NCBI GenBank assembly: GCA_950295325.1
Contig: OX485806.1
Location: 35,838,001-35,902,000, forward strand
Origin: Polytrichum commune
Taxonomy: Eukaryota; Streptophyta; Polytrichopsida; Polytrichales; Polytrichaceae
Length of the DNA: 64,000 bases
Direction of reading: 5' to 3'
Shown here one piece after another: positions 11,930 to 23,285 of the stretch (positions are counted from its first letter, which is position 1; the number at the start of each line of letters is the position of its first letter). A program made the translations under genes and the position numbers. The notes beneath the pieces are model-generated. The model saw nothing but the letters and a program-made list of their open reading frames with translations, made no database searches and was not told where the DNA came from.

Positions 11930-12100
11930 TAGCATGTACAAACTAACATGAGTGTAAGAGGGGGTATTATTTGAGGCATTAGCATACATAGTATACATGG
12001 AGGGGTTTTGTTTTTTTCTCTCTCCAGTGTGTCTATCAAAAAATACTATTAAATTTTGTGAAGTAAAGGTAGATGTACAAAAGGGGGGCCTAAGGTTTAA
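11930..12100 (+). repeat. Dispersed repeat I, copy 1
   Basis: This segment includes 'gtacaaactaacatgagtgt' and, later, 'gaagtaaaggtagatgtaca'. It recurs as a reverse complement at 19340-19520, with the landmarks in the same relative order. Confidence 0.6.
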
Positions 12101-13674
12101 AGATTTTTTTTTACAATAATGGTGTTGGTTCATCCACTTCACGTTTTCATCCATGATTTTCATATGGTCATAGTCCTCAATGACTACCGTGTGTCTTCTT
12201 GTTGGAGTTTGCATTTGGGTTTTAGGTTTTTACAAATTAGAGGCTATTGGGGCTCTAAAGGTTTCCTTCAATTTTCCTCTCTGGATTGAGCCTAAGTTAT
12301 TGTGCTCTCATCTTTGTTTGTTTGATACACTCATTGAGTTACATGCTATGAATGAATATCATTCAATGATTTTCTCATTGGAAAGTGAAAGTGGATTTCA
12401 TATGTAACAAAGGATTATTTAATTCATGACATATATAGTTTGTGTATGTAGTGAATACATTTATCATATTAAAATGAAAAGCTTAGTATAAATACATGAG
12501 TCCATTTTTTGGCATGTCGTTAGTATGTATACAGTTGTTTTCTCTATTAACTTCTTGTATATAGGGGGGTTAATTTCATAGTAACCCACACACATCATTT
12601 AGGTTTCCAATGAAAAGTCCAACCCTTGGGAGCCAATTTGACACCATCTTGATCTACTTTTCACTATAGCCTTTTCACTTCCCAAACTTTAAATTCAATT
12701 TCATTCATTTGGGTGAAAGATAAGTTCAATCATAATTAGGACTACCCTATGTGGGGGTCAAATTAGGTGAAAGTGTTCTTTTCCTTAAATAATGCCACGT
12801 GTCATCATGTGATTGACTAGAACTTTGTAAAATATCATGTGGAAATTGGACTTAAGTAGTAACATGCCCAATCGTTCCTAAACATACAGTAAGGTATGCG
12901 AGTTCATTTTGATTTGGTTCATTTTTATGGTCTCCAACTTCTACCAATTGGATTTACACAATGAAACTTACACTGCATAGCAAACCTACAATGAACCATC
13001 ATCAAATTTTGGATTGAAGGTCAGACTACCCCTTATCTAGTTATGGTTGTCGGAACTGCATTATTGTTGATCCCTACATTAAAATACATAGATCCTCCCA
13101 ATTTTGTTCACTATTGAATGTGGAATAATCATCAAAATTCAAAAACATAATGCAATCCCATTTAAACATGTGTCTTTATGATGTTTGTTCTTTGATCTTC
13201 ATCAAACCACAACACCGACCAAATATAGGTGTCAACTTTTGAAAAGCAATCGAATAACACCCACATACCGAGCACATACCTTACATAAAGTTGCCATAAG
13301 AGTAAAAATTAGGGTTTCATTCTCCTCTAAAACACTTTGCAATTCAAGTGCTCTTGTGTCTCTCGGAGTGGCTCTAGGACGTCACAAGTATAGGTTATGC
13401 ATGTAACATAGGATCCATATTAGCTTTTGAGGTCCTACCACCCATTAGTTTAAGTAAGGAGTTGTTTCTCTCTGCCTCTGCAAAGGGGTATACAGCTCAA
13501 GCTAAAATCTTCCTAGCTCTTTATTTGTTAACTTCTTTTTAGGTTTCTATTATAATCAATTTGACTTCCCGGGACTTTAAAATCCATTTCATCTCCTTTC
13601 ATTGTGCAATCACTTTTAGAATAGTCGCCTTTGTATTCAAACATTGTTATCAGTGTACATTGTTTATGGTATTT

Positions 13675-13930
13675 GATGTCACATACACTATTTGTGAAAG
13701 GGTTACACATATTACTATATAGACCTAGAAATGTCACACATGTTAATCATCAACATGGTACTATGTGCCAATATAACTAACTCATTGGGAACTCATTGAA
13801 GTGAATAAAGTCTTACCATATGACATGAGCACATTGAAGTCCTTGAGATGATAGTTTTACGTTTTAGTATGCAAGAGGAAGATGTTGTTAAGCATACTAT
13901 TAAGCCGGTGACACTAGCTACCATAAAAAA
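13675..13930. repeat. Dispersed repeat F, copy near 13.8 kb
   Basis: It shares 'tatttgatgtcacatacact' and 'gcaagaggaagatgttgtta' type landmarks with copies near 18590-18980, 19120-19290 and 54870-55080. It is non-coding and probably a decayed inverted-repeat element family. Confidence 0.5.
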
Positions 13931-14329
13931 ATATATGGTTCTATGGAATTTGCCTCATTCATTGGTTTATACTGGATGTGACATAGCCTAGGTTTTTTTG
14001 GTATTCGATTCCACAAGTTCTTTGACAAGTTGTTTTATTCAAGTTCTTTGGAATGATCATTTCCACTCTCATTGGATGTTGGTCATTGGACTCATACCCA
14101 AGACCTCGCGTGGTTTGGTGGTGACTCGAATGTGTTTCATTTTGACCTCGGTGAATATGAGCGACATGCATGCTACCTTGGGTGAAATTTTCTTAAGATG
14201 GTTTTATAATTTCCCTACAAGTTTGTTGGCAATAATACTTCATGTGGAATAACAATAGCCTCAGTTGACAAGATTAGCAATGGCTTTGGAGTTTTTCCTA
14301 ACTTGACAGTTTTCACTGCCAAACAATGA

Positions 14330-14616
14330 CACTAAATAGTCCTATTATTCTAGGCCACAATAATTTTCAACCCACACTAAATTTATTGTAGAAAATAAGT
14401 ACAGACCATAGAAAATTAATGTGGGTGATTACTTGTTTTTGTGCTACTTCTCGTGTAAGGTGATTATTTTATTTTATGCAAGGTGTTGGTTGGAAGTCCT
14501 CATGGAGACTTAGGAGAAGACTGAAGGTCTTGGACACATGTTGATTCCACCTTGACTAGAAAATTAGTGTGGCCCGCATGCTAATTTTCCACCCACACTA
14601 ATAGGACTATTTAGTG
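14330..14616. mobile_element. Short inverted-repeat element with CACTA ends (MITE)
   Basis: The ends are inverted copies: CACTAAATAGTCCTATTA at 14330-14347 and its complement at 14599-14616. The similarity continues inward through 'cccacacta' on both sides and weakly outward. The CACTA terminus recalls the CACTA/En-Spm superfamily, but no clear 3-bp target duplication was found, so the class is tentative. There is no coding capacity. Confidence 0.65.
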
Positions 14617-14632
14617 TAGTTGTTGTGAAAGG

Positions 14633-15596
14633 TTCTTCTTGCCTTAACTTGACTTTATCATCTGTAGCAGAGTTCGGGAAGTTCTTGAAGCCTTAGTGGC
14701 TAATTGCCGGTAGTTGCTACGAAGGGTCGGCTTTTTTCCAATTTACATCGGCAAGAGCCGGTCTTTTGTAAAATCAATCAGCCAATTGCCTATATTTTCA
14801 TATTTTCATTGGCCAATATCTGATTAAATGGAATTCATATCGGCACTAATTGTTTAAAAAATGTATGAAAAGATATTAGAAATCATTTCTTAGTACAAAA
14901 TCTTGAATAAGTGAAAAGAAAGGCATGTTCAAAACTTTAAATTTGAAGAGTTAATATCCTTGGCAGGAATTGAACCTAGCAATGCCTTCACCGCTTGAAG
15001 GCCTTGGTCCCCCAATTCTTCATAGAAGCAATTGGATTTGGTCATGGAAAGGTTGCATAATTCAAAAAGTTTAAGGTTTAGGGTACTTCCTCAAGTGCAT
15101 CATCAGATGCCCCAGACAAATAACGCTCTGGATGCTTCCGGCTGAAATCGAGTAACTCACAAGAAGAATCGGCTACATTTCCGGGACATTTTCTGGTCCA
15201 TCGGCTAATTGCCGGAGGATTGAAATTACAGTCGGATTGCCATCTGATGGTTGGAAATTTGGACCGGCCATGAGAGGAAATCCATCAGCTGATAATGAAC
15301 TAGCCGTCGGTTTTCCCCGAACATAGCCCATAATAGGGTAAGTGACACTATTACACATGTGACACTAAATATCGTAACGGATGTAGTGACAGTCTTTAAA
15401 GACTAGGTAAACGAAGAAGTCCACATCAGATGAAGACAAAGATGTAGACCCAGTCTTCACTGTGAAGGTCGGCGACAGCAATGGCTGCCTATTTGACAAC
15501 AAAAAGTACTCTTTTAATTCAGCACTTCGAATGTTTGTGGAAGTTGGTGTCTCTTCTCTGATACTATATATATTGGAGGTGGATACGGTATATATA
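14633..15596. other. Intergenic DNA
   Basis: No gene. The motif 'gctaattgccgg' occurs near 14699 and 15195. A string 'gtgacactattacacatgtg' near 15342 is an inverted relative of the family F start at 18600. Confidence 0.4.
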
Positions 15597-15598
15597 TA

Positions 15599-16473
15599 CA
15601 GTCCACCCTCTATAAGTGTTACCTCTATAAGTGTTAAAATTCCATAAGTGTTAACATTTTTTCTACTCCCTACTTGGGGAGACTACAATAACGTTAAGTG
15701 TTAAGTGTTAACTGATTGGCTACTCCCCTCTTTGTAATTTTGCCCTCTATATCTGTTAACTTATTATTATACTATATAATACCATACAATACAATATACT
15801 GTAACATAGCACATGTAATATATTGTAACATACCCCCCATTTAGAAATTATTAGGGTTTAGGATATTGACTGCAAGTCCCTCCCTCGTCAACTCAGTTTA
15901 CCCTAGCAGGTTGAGCCAGTCTACCAGCGTTCGAATTTCTGAGAATGTTGTTTTTGAATTTTAGACTTGTAGGGCGAATCACATACCATTAGAAAGCTAT
16001 TGAGGAGACAATTCCAATGGTAGTAGTTTTGTCGAATTCCGACTTCTAACGAGTGAGTTATGGTTGGCCGAAATCTGCCTTCCAAGTCTCCCGCGGCAGC
16101 GGCGGCGAGTTTTGTCTGATTAATTTTGAGGGTGCTGTATTATTTTTTGTGGATAGGGTTTGTGTCCTTGTGGTTTAGAGTCAGTTTGCATCTGTCTTTC
16201 AATTTAATCTAGGACAGTAGAGATGGGGAAGGCTTCAGAGTTCAGACCTCTATAGATGCCTTCTTCCATCTTAGAGGAGTGGAAATGGAGGAGTGAGACT
16301 CCTCAATTGTATTTTGGAACTTGATTTGGTATTATAACAATATTTTACTTGTGTTACATTTATACGTGTTATGTTTTGATTTGTTAAACTCTATATTTCT
16401 ATAAGTGTTAACACTCTATAAGTGTTAACAATATTACCACTCCCAATTGTTAACACTTATAGAGGGTGGACTG
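15599..16473. mobile_element. Non-autonomous Lemi1/pogo-like (Tc1/mariner-type) element, 875 bp
   Basis: A perfect 23-bp terminal inverted repeat, beginning CAGTCCACCCTCTATAAGTG, occupies 15599-15621 and 16451-16473. It is flanked by TA on both sides (15597-15598 and 16474-16475). The CAGT...CCTCTATAA pattern matches the ends of plant pogo-like Lemi1/Emigrant elements. The subterminal unit 'ctataagtgttaa' is repeated several times at both ends, a typical transposase-binding layout. No transposase frame is present, so mobilisation would need a partner in trans. Confidence 0.9.
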
Positions 16474-16734
16474 TAGTTTTAATTGATAGAATCATGTAGT
16501 GTACTTTGAACTCAAAGGACACCCAGTTGCCAGTGACACATGACGGAAACATTATGAGGTTCTCGAACTTTGTACTTGCTATACGGCTGAGTGCCCTTTT
16601 GGCTCCAGGTGCTCAACAAACAAACCAGAGATCCTTACGCGATTTACGGTGACGGCGCTCGCAAGGCACATTCAAGCTGTTGGAGTGCTCTGAAACAAGC
16701 AGGCAGGCAAGTTGAGCAGAAGGGGTTTGGTGAA

Positions 16735-16855
16735 CTTCGTAATTGTCAGGCCAAGCGATTTTGTTGATGTGGTTATTTCTGTTTTCAATCACAAGTAGAC
16801 ATGTTGTTCCCGTAATTGATGACCTTGCCATGACCTGACCTGACTACTTCACTAC
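16735..16855 (+). repeat. Dispersed repeat C, partial copy
   Basis: It matches the first ~110 bases of the lyase-intron repeat C: 'ggccaagcgattttgttgat', then 'tgatgacctt.ccatgacctgacctgac'. It is truncated at its right side. Confidence 0.55.
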
Positions 16856-16871
16856 TACACAATCTAGAACT

Positions 16872-17312
16872 CTTAAGAGGGACATTAATTTCAACAAGAA
16901 AACGGTAGAACCGTGAGGCTCTGTCCTTTACTATGAAAGACTACAATTATAGTTGTCCACTTTGCTCATGCCAATCCATGGATATTTACTATACCAAACC
17001 TTTCTTGGATTTTGTGCACCTTCTTCTCAAATGCACGTCAAGGATTTTGATATCACCCGAAAATTTTAGAATAAATAATCAAGAACTGCCGAAATAACTA
17101 TAGTTAACTAGATTTCTTTCAATGCATTTTAGGGAGCAATTATAGTTCTATATATATATATATATATACACACATATATAATTATAGTTAACATCCACAT
17201 TAAATAAAGTGGACCAAAAATAACAAGAACAAGTAACGTCCAAGTGTGAACGCAAAGTGGTTAGGAAATTTGCTCTTGAAACGAAGAAGTTGATGCATAG
17301 CCTCTGTCCTAC
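16872..17312 (+). repeat. Dispersed repeat H, copy 1
   Basis: Starting with 'aagaaaacggtagaaccgtg', this ~440-bp stretch recurs inverted at 42838-43245. The shared end 'gcaaagtggttaggaaattt' and an internal 'tatagttaact' are present in both. It is non-coding. Confidence 0.7.
17149..17180. repeat. AT microsatellite with CA interruption
   Basis: Alternating TA for about 20 bases, followed by 'cacaca' and further TA. Confidence 0.9.
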
Positions 17313-18589
17313 AGACAGAGCCAACAAATTTATCGAAACACCGTGAAAGTGCATTGAACACAGTGTAACAGTCCAAGGGAGTTAACTCAATCAATCGCTA
17401 CAAACAAAAAGGGGAATCCTAATATGCTAGCATGTGGCATGTGGAGCAGTGTGGAGAAGTGCGACATCATCACATGCAAGAGACACGTGTTGCTCTCCCT
17501 CCCATTCTCTCTCGGACTCTTGGTAGCTTCTTGCTCTCATCCTTCTCGTTTCAAACCCTAGGAGGTTACGAACTCTAGTGTTGCTTCTTTACTTGCAATT
17601 CTTCAAAGCTTGCGTGCAAGTAGGGTTTGGTACAATGTGGGAGGGTTTGGATGTTTCTTCTCTAGCATGTAGAGGAACTTGGTATTTTATTTGCTTCTCC
17701 TCTCTTCTCATATAATATCTTACATGATATGATGTGGTAGCCACTAAAATGTAGATGTGGCGGCGGTACGTATGTATTTGTTTGTTTGTTGATGTCATGT
17801 GGGGGTTTTATGGTGAACTCCGGGTTTAGGTTATTTCTTTTGTAGGCCCTTCACTTGCTCACATTTACACATTCAGTTTCCCCTCCTCCTTTCACTGCAC
17901 ACAAACATAGAAGCATGTTTACGTCATGGACCATGAAGTCATCCCACGGCCTTGGAAAATTTGTGATAGGCTCTTGAACTTGTCCTAGGACCACTTTGGT
18001 TTACACCAAGGAAAAAACGTCATAGTGACCATGGAGTTCAAGGTCCCCACAAGACATATTTTAAGGCCTACATTATCCATTGATATGGTCCAACGGGTTT
18101 TGTGGTGGGAGAGGCAAAAGAGGTGCTCTAGTAGAAAAATTCAAGGGCCCATGGCAAAGAAATAATGTTATATAATAAATATAAATGAAATGAAATGTTT
18201 TTGGGGAAGACAAGATGAGAGAATGGTCGAACTCAAAAATAAATTCCAAAATTTGGGCATATATTAAAAAAGAATCAAGACATTCACTTTTGGTGAATGG
18301 TCATTTCTCTTGGTCCGCATTCGGTTTACACCTAGTGAGGGGCCCATAGACTTTGTGAATTGGTTTTTTAAGAAATCGGACCATCAATGTTGGACCATCA
18401 AGTCAGACCATGGAAAAAAGCCATGATGTGTACCTCTCATGATGTGTACCTCTCACACATCATGATGTGTACCTCTCATACAATTAACATCAAACTTGAC
18501 TCACAAGTTACAACACATTTGTAGGTGTTTCATCTCAAATGTAGTGGACTAATTTAAGGTCTTTGAAGTTAATTATGGTGTCAAATCAA

Positions 18590-18980
18590 CTACGTTGTTT
18601 ATGATATTTAGTGTCACATGCGTAATAGTGTCACTTACCCTATTTTGAGGAGTATGCTAGGTTACACTAATGATAGCAACTTCATCATAATTGTCATCTC
18701 ATGTCACTTGGCATTCAAGTGTGCTTACTCATATCTTGGCATGAGCATGTTCAGTAGTATTATGAGGTGCATGCCTATGTGACATAGTAATCTACAAGTT
18801 GACCAAAGTGTAAACTATGACACTTGCCATTAGTATGCTCAAGAACATCTTCCTCTTGCACATTAAAATGCCAACACATGACACTTGTCATTAGTACACT
18901 AAAAAATATCTTCCCCTTACATAATAAACCCCAAGATTATCATCTAAAGTATCCCAATGCGCTACTCTAAATGTTATAAT
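18590..18980 (+). repeat. Dispersed repeat F, long copy
   Basis: It begins 'gatatttagtgtcacatgcg' and continues through 'tatgctaggttacactaatg' to 'aacatcttcctcttgcacat'. A second, shorter copy follows at 19120-19290, and an inverted copy of its second half is at 54870-55080. Confidence 0.65.
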
Positions 18981-19119
18981 GTAGATTTTTTCACTTTAAG
19001 GAGATACTTATGTTGACGAATGGAATCATATTCATAATTAGCAAGCGTGGCACTTTTGAGACCTCTAGGAATCTAGTTTAGGTCCTTCGTAAATAGTGTA
19101 CATAACATCAAATGCTATA

Positions 19120-19290
19120 AATGGTACATCATTTATTGTACTTAGCGTCACATGTGTAATAGTGTCGAACACCCTATTTTGACGCGTATGCTAGGTTAAG
19201 CTAATGATCAACAATTCCACCATTACCTATTGTCACCCCATGACACTCGGTGTTCAAGTGCAGTCATTGATGACTGTAACCATATGACAA
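19120..19290 (+). repeat. Dispersed repeat F, short copy
   Basis: It aligns with the first half of 18590-18980 ('agcgtcacatgtgtaatagt', 'gtatgctaggtta', 'gttcaagtg'). Confidence 0.6.
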
Positions 19291-19339
19291 CAATGGATGA
19301 CATGATTGGATTGGACTAACACATCCATAGTCAACTTCT

Positions 19340-19520
19340 TCCCTAAACCGCAAGGCCCCCTTTTGTACATCTGCCTTTACTTTCAATAAAATTAATAGTC
19401 TTTTTAAATGTACATACTAAAGAAAAAATATTGCCTCTTCCTTATGTGTATTATGTGCGCTAATGCCTCAAATAATGCCCCTTTTTACACTCATGTTAGT
19501 TTGTACATGTTATGAAGAGT
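19340..19520 (-). repeat. Dispersed repeat I, copy 2 (inverted)
   Basis: Its reverse complement matches 11930-12100, including 'cccccttttgtacatctgcc' and 'acactcatgttagtttgtac'. Confidence 0.6.
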
Positions 19521-20518
19521 CCACCCCCTAGGATTGGCAATCAGTGGACATGACACTTTGAAACCTCTAGATGTCTAGTTTAGGCCCTTCGCAAATAGTG
19601 TACGTGACATTAAATATGATCAACGGTGTAGTGTAAACATGTTGTAAGCAATGTATGACTCAAACTGGTAACCACACTAATATGTGATATTGGTTTACTT
19701 AGGGCTAGTTTACACTAGGAGTCAAGACCGACTTTTTGTATCATGAGGTTGGAATTTGTGCTTCTCATTGGTGGGAATTTTGAAATCAATCCGAACTATG
19801 TTACACCTAGGAGGAATCAATTTTTCAAAGGAAATTTTGATTCATAAAATTCATGATCCGACATGGTTCGAGCTCAAGCAATGGAGTGTACCATTCTTGG
19901 AATGTTGAGTCTTGGTCTTGGGACCAATTTGAGGTATGAATATTATAGACAGATAAATAGGTAAATAAACTTTTTGAAGCGTTTCAAGCCATTTGATTGA
20001 TTGGAAGTCTAAATGGCTCCCTCTCTTCTTCTCTTCACTTTAAGGCTTTATGCAATGGCCTTCATTCTTTGGCCTCAAGGCCATTAGACATAGAAGAATT
20101 GGCCCTTATTATATTCTTATTCTAATGAGTACTTGGTTTCGGCATGAATGCTAATAGGGGCTAAAATATTATTGAACCAACCCCAAGCAAAATTGGTCTT
20201 GACCTCAAGTGTAAACGGGTCCTTGCATAGAAGGACAAAGGCATGGCAATGACATCAACTATTGAATGTAGCTCCGTGCATAGATGGTATTGCTCACATG
20301 CATTTAACTTCTCAAAATGACTATGTAAACTCATCCATCATGGATGAAGGGTTTCCAGCAAAAAAAATTTCCCTACAAGATTAAGGGCCAATCCATTCCA
20401 ATTTCACTCCACTAGACAAATTTAGGATCTTTAATTCTATTACGAGGTCAACATATCTAGAATTAGGCAGGGTTGTCTATCGCGACGTCATGACGGTGTC
20501 GTGCCGTCATGTCGTGTC

Positions 20519-20548
20519 GTGTCGTGACGGACCCCTCCGTCACGACAC
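20519..20548. repeat. 12-bp perfect subterminal hairpin
   Basis: GTGTCGTGACGG at 20519-20530 and its exact complement at 20537-20548, with a 6-base loop. The right arm repeats the sequence found at the opposite terminus (27570s-27590), so the left end contains an inverted copy of the element's right end. Confidence 0.8.
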
Positions 20549-20968
20549 AATAGGGTCCACGTAGGGTCAACATAGGGGGAACGGACTAGGGTGGGTAAAA
20601 TACTTACCTTCTTGCCAAGGTGGCGTCCTATGTGGCAGAAAACGCCGACGTGGTCGTGGATATGCCTAGCGCCAGGTAAATCAGGCCCACACCACACTAG
20701 GGGCAGGGCTTACCCGGCCACAGGCTAGGGTTCGACCTAGGCTTGCCGTGCCACCTTGGCTTGCTGCCGTGGCTCCTGCCACATTAGCGGCAGCTGGGTG
20801 AAGCCAGCTGCCTTCCCAGCAACTTCCGAATGGAGCCCCATGAAGGCAGGCTCCAGCAGAGACTGTGAATAGTCTCGAGCTCCTCAGCAGAGTCTTTTTT
20901 TTGTGTCTGTTCCAGCTGCTGCGAGTTCTCAGCTGCTTGTTGCCGGCTTGTACCTGCATACTGTGAAA

Positions 20969-22264
20969 ATGGATCTCGAGCTCAGAAAATTATTTTTTAT
21001 GTTTCTCTTCCAAATGTCATTATACACTACATTGGATTGTATGTCTAGAGATGCGGAGGCGATTTTCATGTGGAATTTGCATCAAATGTGGTACATTACC
21101 TTTGCGATGCACGGGTTTAGGGTTTTGAACGGGAGAGGCCAAAGACGATTGTGGGCCCATGATAGAGGCTTGTTTCTACCAGGATTCTTCGATCGGAACC
21201 TCTTGGGTTCATTCAATGCCCGGGAGTTTAAAGGGCGTATGCGAATGGACCTCTCAACATTTGAGTACTTGTGTAGTACTCTCGCGCCGGATTTGCAACG
21301 GCGGGATACACGTCTACGGTTGGCCATTCCAGTGCATGTCAAGGTTGCTGTAGCAATTTCAAGACTTGCCACAGGTAATTCAATGCAATCCATTGCGGAT
21401 TTATATCGGATTGGCCTTTCTTCTAGCCAAGTTGCGGTATCTCAATTTTGTATTGCTGTGAAAACACATTTGCTACAAAATTTCATCAAATGGCCTACCC
21501 CTGTAATTATGGAAAAATATGCGAGAGATTTTCAGGATATACATGGCATTCCATATGTGGTTGGAGCTGTTGATGGGTCCCACATACCCATCGTTGCTCC
21601 CCGCTTGCATGCCGCCGACTACTACAACCGCAAAGGATTTCACTCCGTCCTTTTGCAGGGTGTAGTAACGTCGAAGTGTCTTTTTTGGGACTTTGACATC
21701 GGCTGGGCTGGTTCCATGCACGATGCAAATTTGTGGGGAAGAAGTGACATAGGCCAATACTGTGAGGCTGGCATGCTCTCACCTTATGCCTTAGTGGGCG
21801 ATGCCGCCTACCCCTGTAGGCCATGGATGTTCGCTCCCTTTAAAGGCCATAAGGATGGCCTTTCAAGGGAGGAATATCATTGGAATTATGTCCAATCCTC
21901 TACCCGAATGTGTGTTGAAAGGGCCTTTGGGATGCTCAAACTCCGATGGCGAATCTTGTTGAAGAAGGTGGACGCACACTTGAAGAATGTGCCTGATTTG
22001 GTTACAACCTGCTTGATTTTGCACAATATGTGTCTTATTTTCGGAGACAACCTATGTAAACAAGAATGGATGCGGGAGGCTACGGATGATGTACACAGTG
22101 GGTTGTCCAATGCCCGTGCGGGAGCAACTGGCGGTAGTGGTATGCGGGAGCGACTGGCGGTGGCCGATTTGGCTTTGCAAAGTTTAGCTGGAATTGACGA
22201 GAGTTCAAGAGAGACTTTTGAGTATCTAAACAAGAGGCGGCCAAAAAATTTGAAATTGCAATGA
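20969..22264 (+). CDS. PIF/Harbinger DDE transposase (HARBI1-like), 431 aa
   Basis: This is a DDE-superfamily nuclease that cuts and rejoins Harbinger element ends in the nucleus, working with its Myb-like partner. The first ATG of the frame is at 20969; the in-frame GTG at 20903 is not a credible start. In numbering from that ATG, a helix-turn-helix-like stretch (ISRLATGNSMQSIADLYRIG) occupies about residues 130-149. The catalytic triad is recognisable as VVGAVDGSHIPI (Asp202), YALVGDAAYP (Asp278) and MCVERAFGMLKLRW (Glu317). The tail LILHNMCL is typical of the DDE_Tnp_4 family. No stop or frameshift interrupts the frame, so the protein could be functional. It converges on the Myb-like gene at 23388-25469, the usual two-gene Harbinger layout. 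AATAAA at 22408-22413 may end the transcript. A missing 5' exon cannot be excluded. Confidence 0.93.
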   Translation: MDLELRKLFFMFLFQMSLYTTLDCMSRDAEAIFMWNLHQMWYITFAMHGFRVLNGRGQRRLWAHDRGLFLPGFFDRNLLGSFNAREFKGRMRMDLSTFEYLCSTLAPDLQRRDTRLRLAIPVHVKVAVAISRLATGNSMQSIADLYRIGLSSSQVAVSQFCIAVKTHLLQNFIKWPTPVIMEKYARDFQDIHGIPYVVGAVDGSHIPIVAPRLHAADYYNRKGFHSVLLQGVVTSKCLFWDFDIGWAGSMHDANLWGRSDIGQYCEAGMLSPYALVGDAAYPCRPWMFAPFKGHKDGLSREEYHWNYVQSSTRMCVERAFGMLKLRWRILLKKVDAHLKNVPDLVTTCLILHNMCLIFGDNLCKQEWMREATDDVHSGLSNARAGATGGSGMRERLAVADLALQSLAGIDESSRETFEYLNKRRPKNLKLQ

Positions 22265-22295
22265 GTACCGGGGGGAAATCATTTAAGGAGTTATC

Positions 22296-22415
22296 TGCAA
22301 GACGGACTAGCATAGCGAGAAGTTTGTGGATGGCTAAGACAAAGGCTAGTGTAGCCGAAACTTTTACTGAGGATAGTGTTTGAAATAACATGTGCCAACA
22401 ATTTTTCAATAAACG
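22296..22415 (+). repeat. Direct repeat flanking the rRNA fragment, left copy
   Basis: A ~118-bp segment ('actagcatagc', 'tggatggctaagacaaa', 'cgaaac.ttta.tga') is repeated in the same orientation at 23286-23405 with roughly a quarter of positions changed. The left copy is 3'-untranslated sequence of the transposase gene. The right copy overlaps the end of the Myb-like gene. The pair brackets the captured rRNA. Confidence 0.8.
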
Positions 22416-22420
22416 CATGG

Positions 22421-23282
22421 CTTGATTTTCTGTGAAATGTTTGACTGTGAGCAAACCTGTTAGGACCCGAAATATGGTGAACTATGCCTGAGCAGGGCGA
22501 AGCCAGATGAAACTCTGGTGGTAACTCGTAGCGATCCTGACGTGTAAATCGTTCGTCATACTTGGGTACCGGGGCGAAAGACTAATCGTACCATCTAGTA
22601 CTTGGTTTACTCCGAAGTTTCCCTCATGATAGCTGGAGCTCATGAACTGTTATCAGGTAAAGCAAATGATTAGGGGCATCGGGGGTGTAACACCCTCGAC
22701 ATATTCTCAAACTTTAAATAGGTAAGCCGCTAGCAGCGTATATGTTTGACACAGTTTTTGCAAGTTTTTCTCTTTTGACACGCAAAAATTTGCACAAAAA
22801 AAAATGCACGTCAATTGACACGCACAATCTAGAAATTGACACGTACTGTGACTTGTGAAGAAAAAAACCGCACGTCAATTGACACACTAGAAATTGAAAT
22901 GACACGTGCTACCTCAGTACTATAAATTGAGGTGACATTCAGGAATAAAATGTAGATGTCAATTGACATACAATATTGATTTTGAAAACGTCACGTGACA
23001 CTTTGGATTTCAAGTTCAACGTCACATGAAATTTGTCAAACATACACACAGGCCGCTAGGGTTCGTTAGTTGAAACCTGACACAGAATGAGAGCTCGAAG
23101 TGGGCCATTTTTGGTTAGCAGAACTGGCGATGCGGGGCGAACCGAAAGCCGGGTTACGGTGCCAAACTGCGTGCTAACCTACATCCCACAAAGGGTGTTG
23201 ATTGATTAAGACAGTAGGGTTGTGGTCATGGAAGTCGATTTCCGCTAAGGAGTGTGTAACAACTCCCATGCCGAATCAACTA
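22421..23282 (+). pseudogene. Captured 25S rRNA fragment (~540 bp), split by a MITE
   Basis: The stretch from 'cttgattttctg' through 'gcctgagcagggcgaagcca' and 'agactaatcgtaccatctag' to 'ttctcaaactttaaataggt' follows the central part of plant 25S rRNA in order. After an inserted element (22734-23051) it resumes with 'gtgggccatttttggt', 'gaaccgaaagccgggttacg' and 'aaggagtgtgtaacaactcc', ending at 'gaatcaactag'. Many substitutions, including at normally invariant positions, and the absence of the rest of the rRNA show that this is a dead fragment and not an rDNA unit. It lies in sense orientation between two convergent transposon genes. Confidence 0.95.
22726..23059. mobile_element. hAT-like MITE inserted in the 25S fragment, 318 bp
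   Basis: GCCGCTAG is present at 22726-22733 and again at 23052-23059, giving an 8-bp target duplication. The insert 22734-23051 has inverted ends CAGCGTATATGTTTGACA and CTGTGTGTATGTTTGACA (15 of 18 positions equal). Inside, the palindromic motif TGTCAATTGACA recurs several times ('cacgtcaattgacac'). There is no coding capacity. Its position inside rRNA sequence makes the insertion boundaries unambiguous. Confidence 0.88.
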
Positions 23283-23285
23283 GGT

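Larger units (their letters stand above)
10823..14309. other. Intergenic AT-rich DNA
   Basis: No gene was recognised. Features seen are short repeated strings around 11100-11240 ('gcgaaattatct' repeated), a stretch at 11930-12100 that recurs inverted at 19340-19520, and part of dispersed repeat family F at about 13675-13930. Confidence 0.4.
16476..20459. other. Intergenic DNA with several dispersed repeats
   Basis: No gene was recognised. It contains part of repeat C at 16735-16855, repeat H at 16872-17312, an AT microsatellite, and repeat families F and I. A stretch near 17480-17640 is less AT-rich and contains CACGTG, but it has no supported reading frame. Confidence 0.4.

Noticed and set aside
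14950-15015. Possible tRNA-derived SINE (B-box-like 'ggttcaattcc' on the minus strand)
   Set aside because: There is no convincing A box, poly-A or T tail, or target duplication. A single B-box match is expected by chance at this scale.
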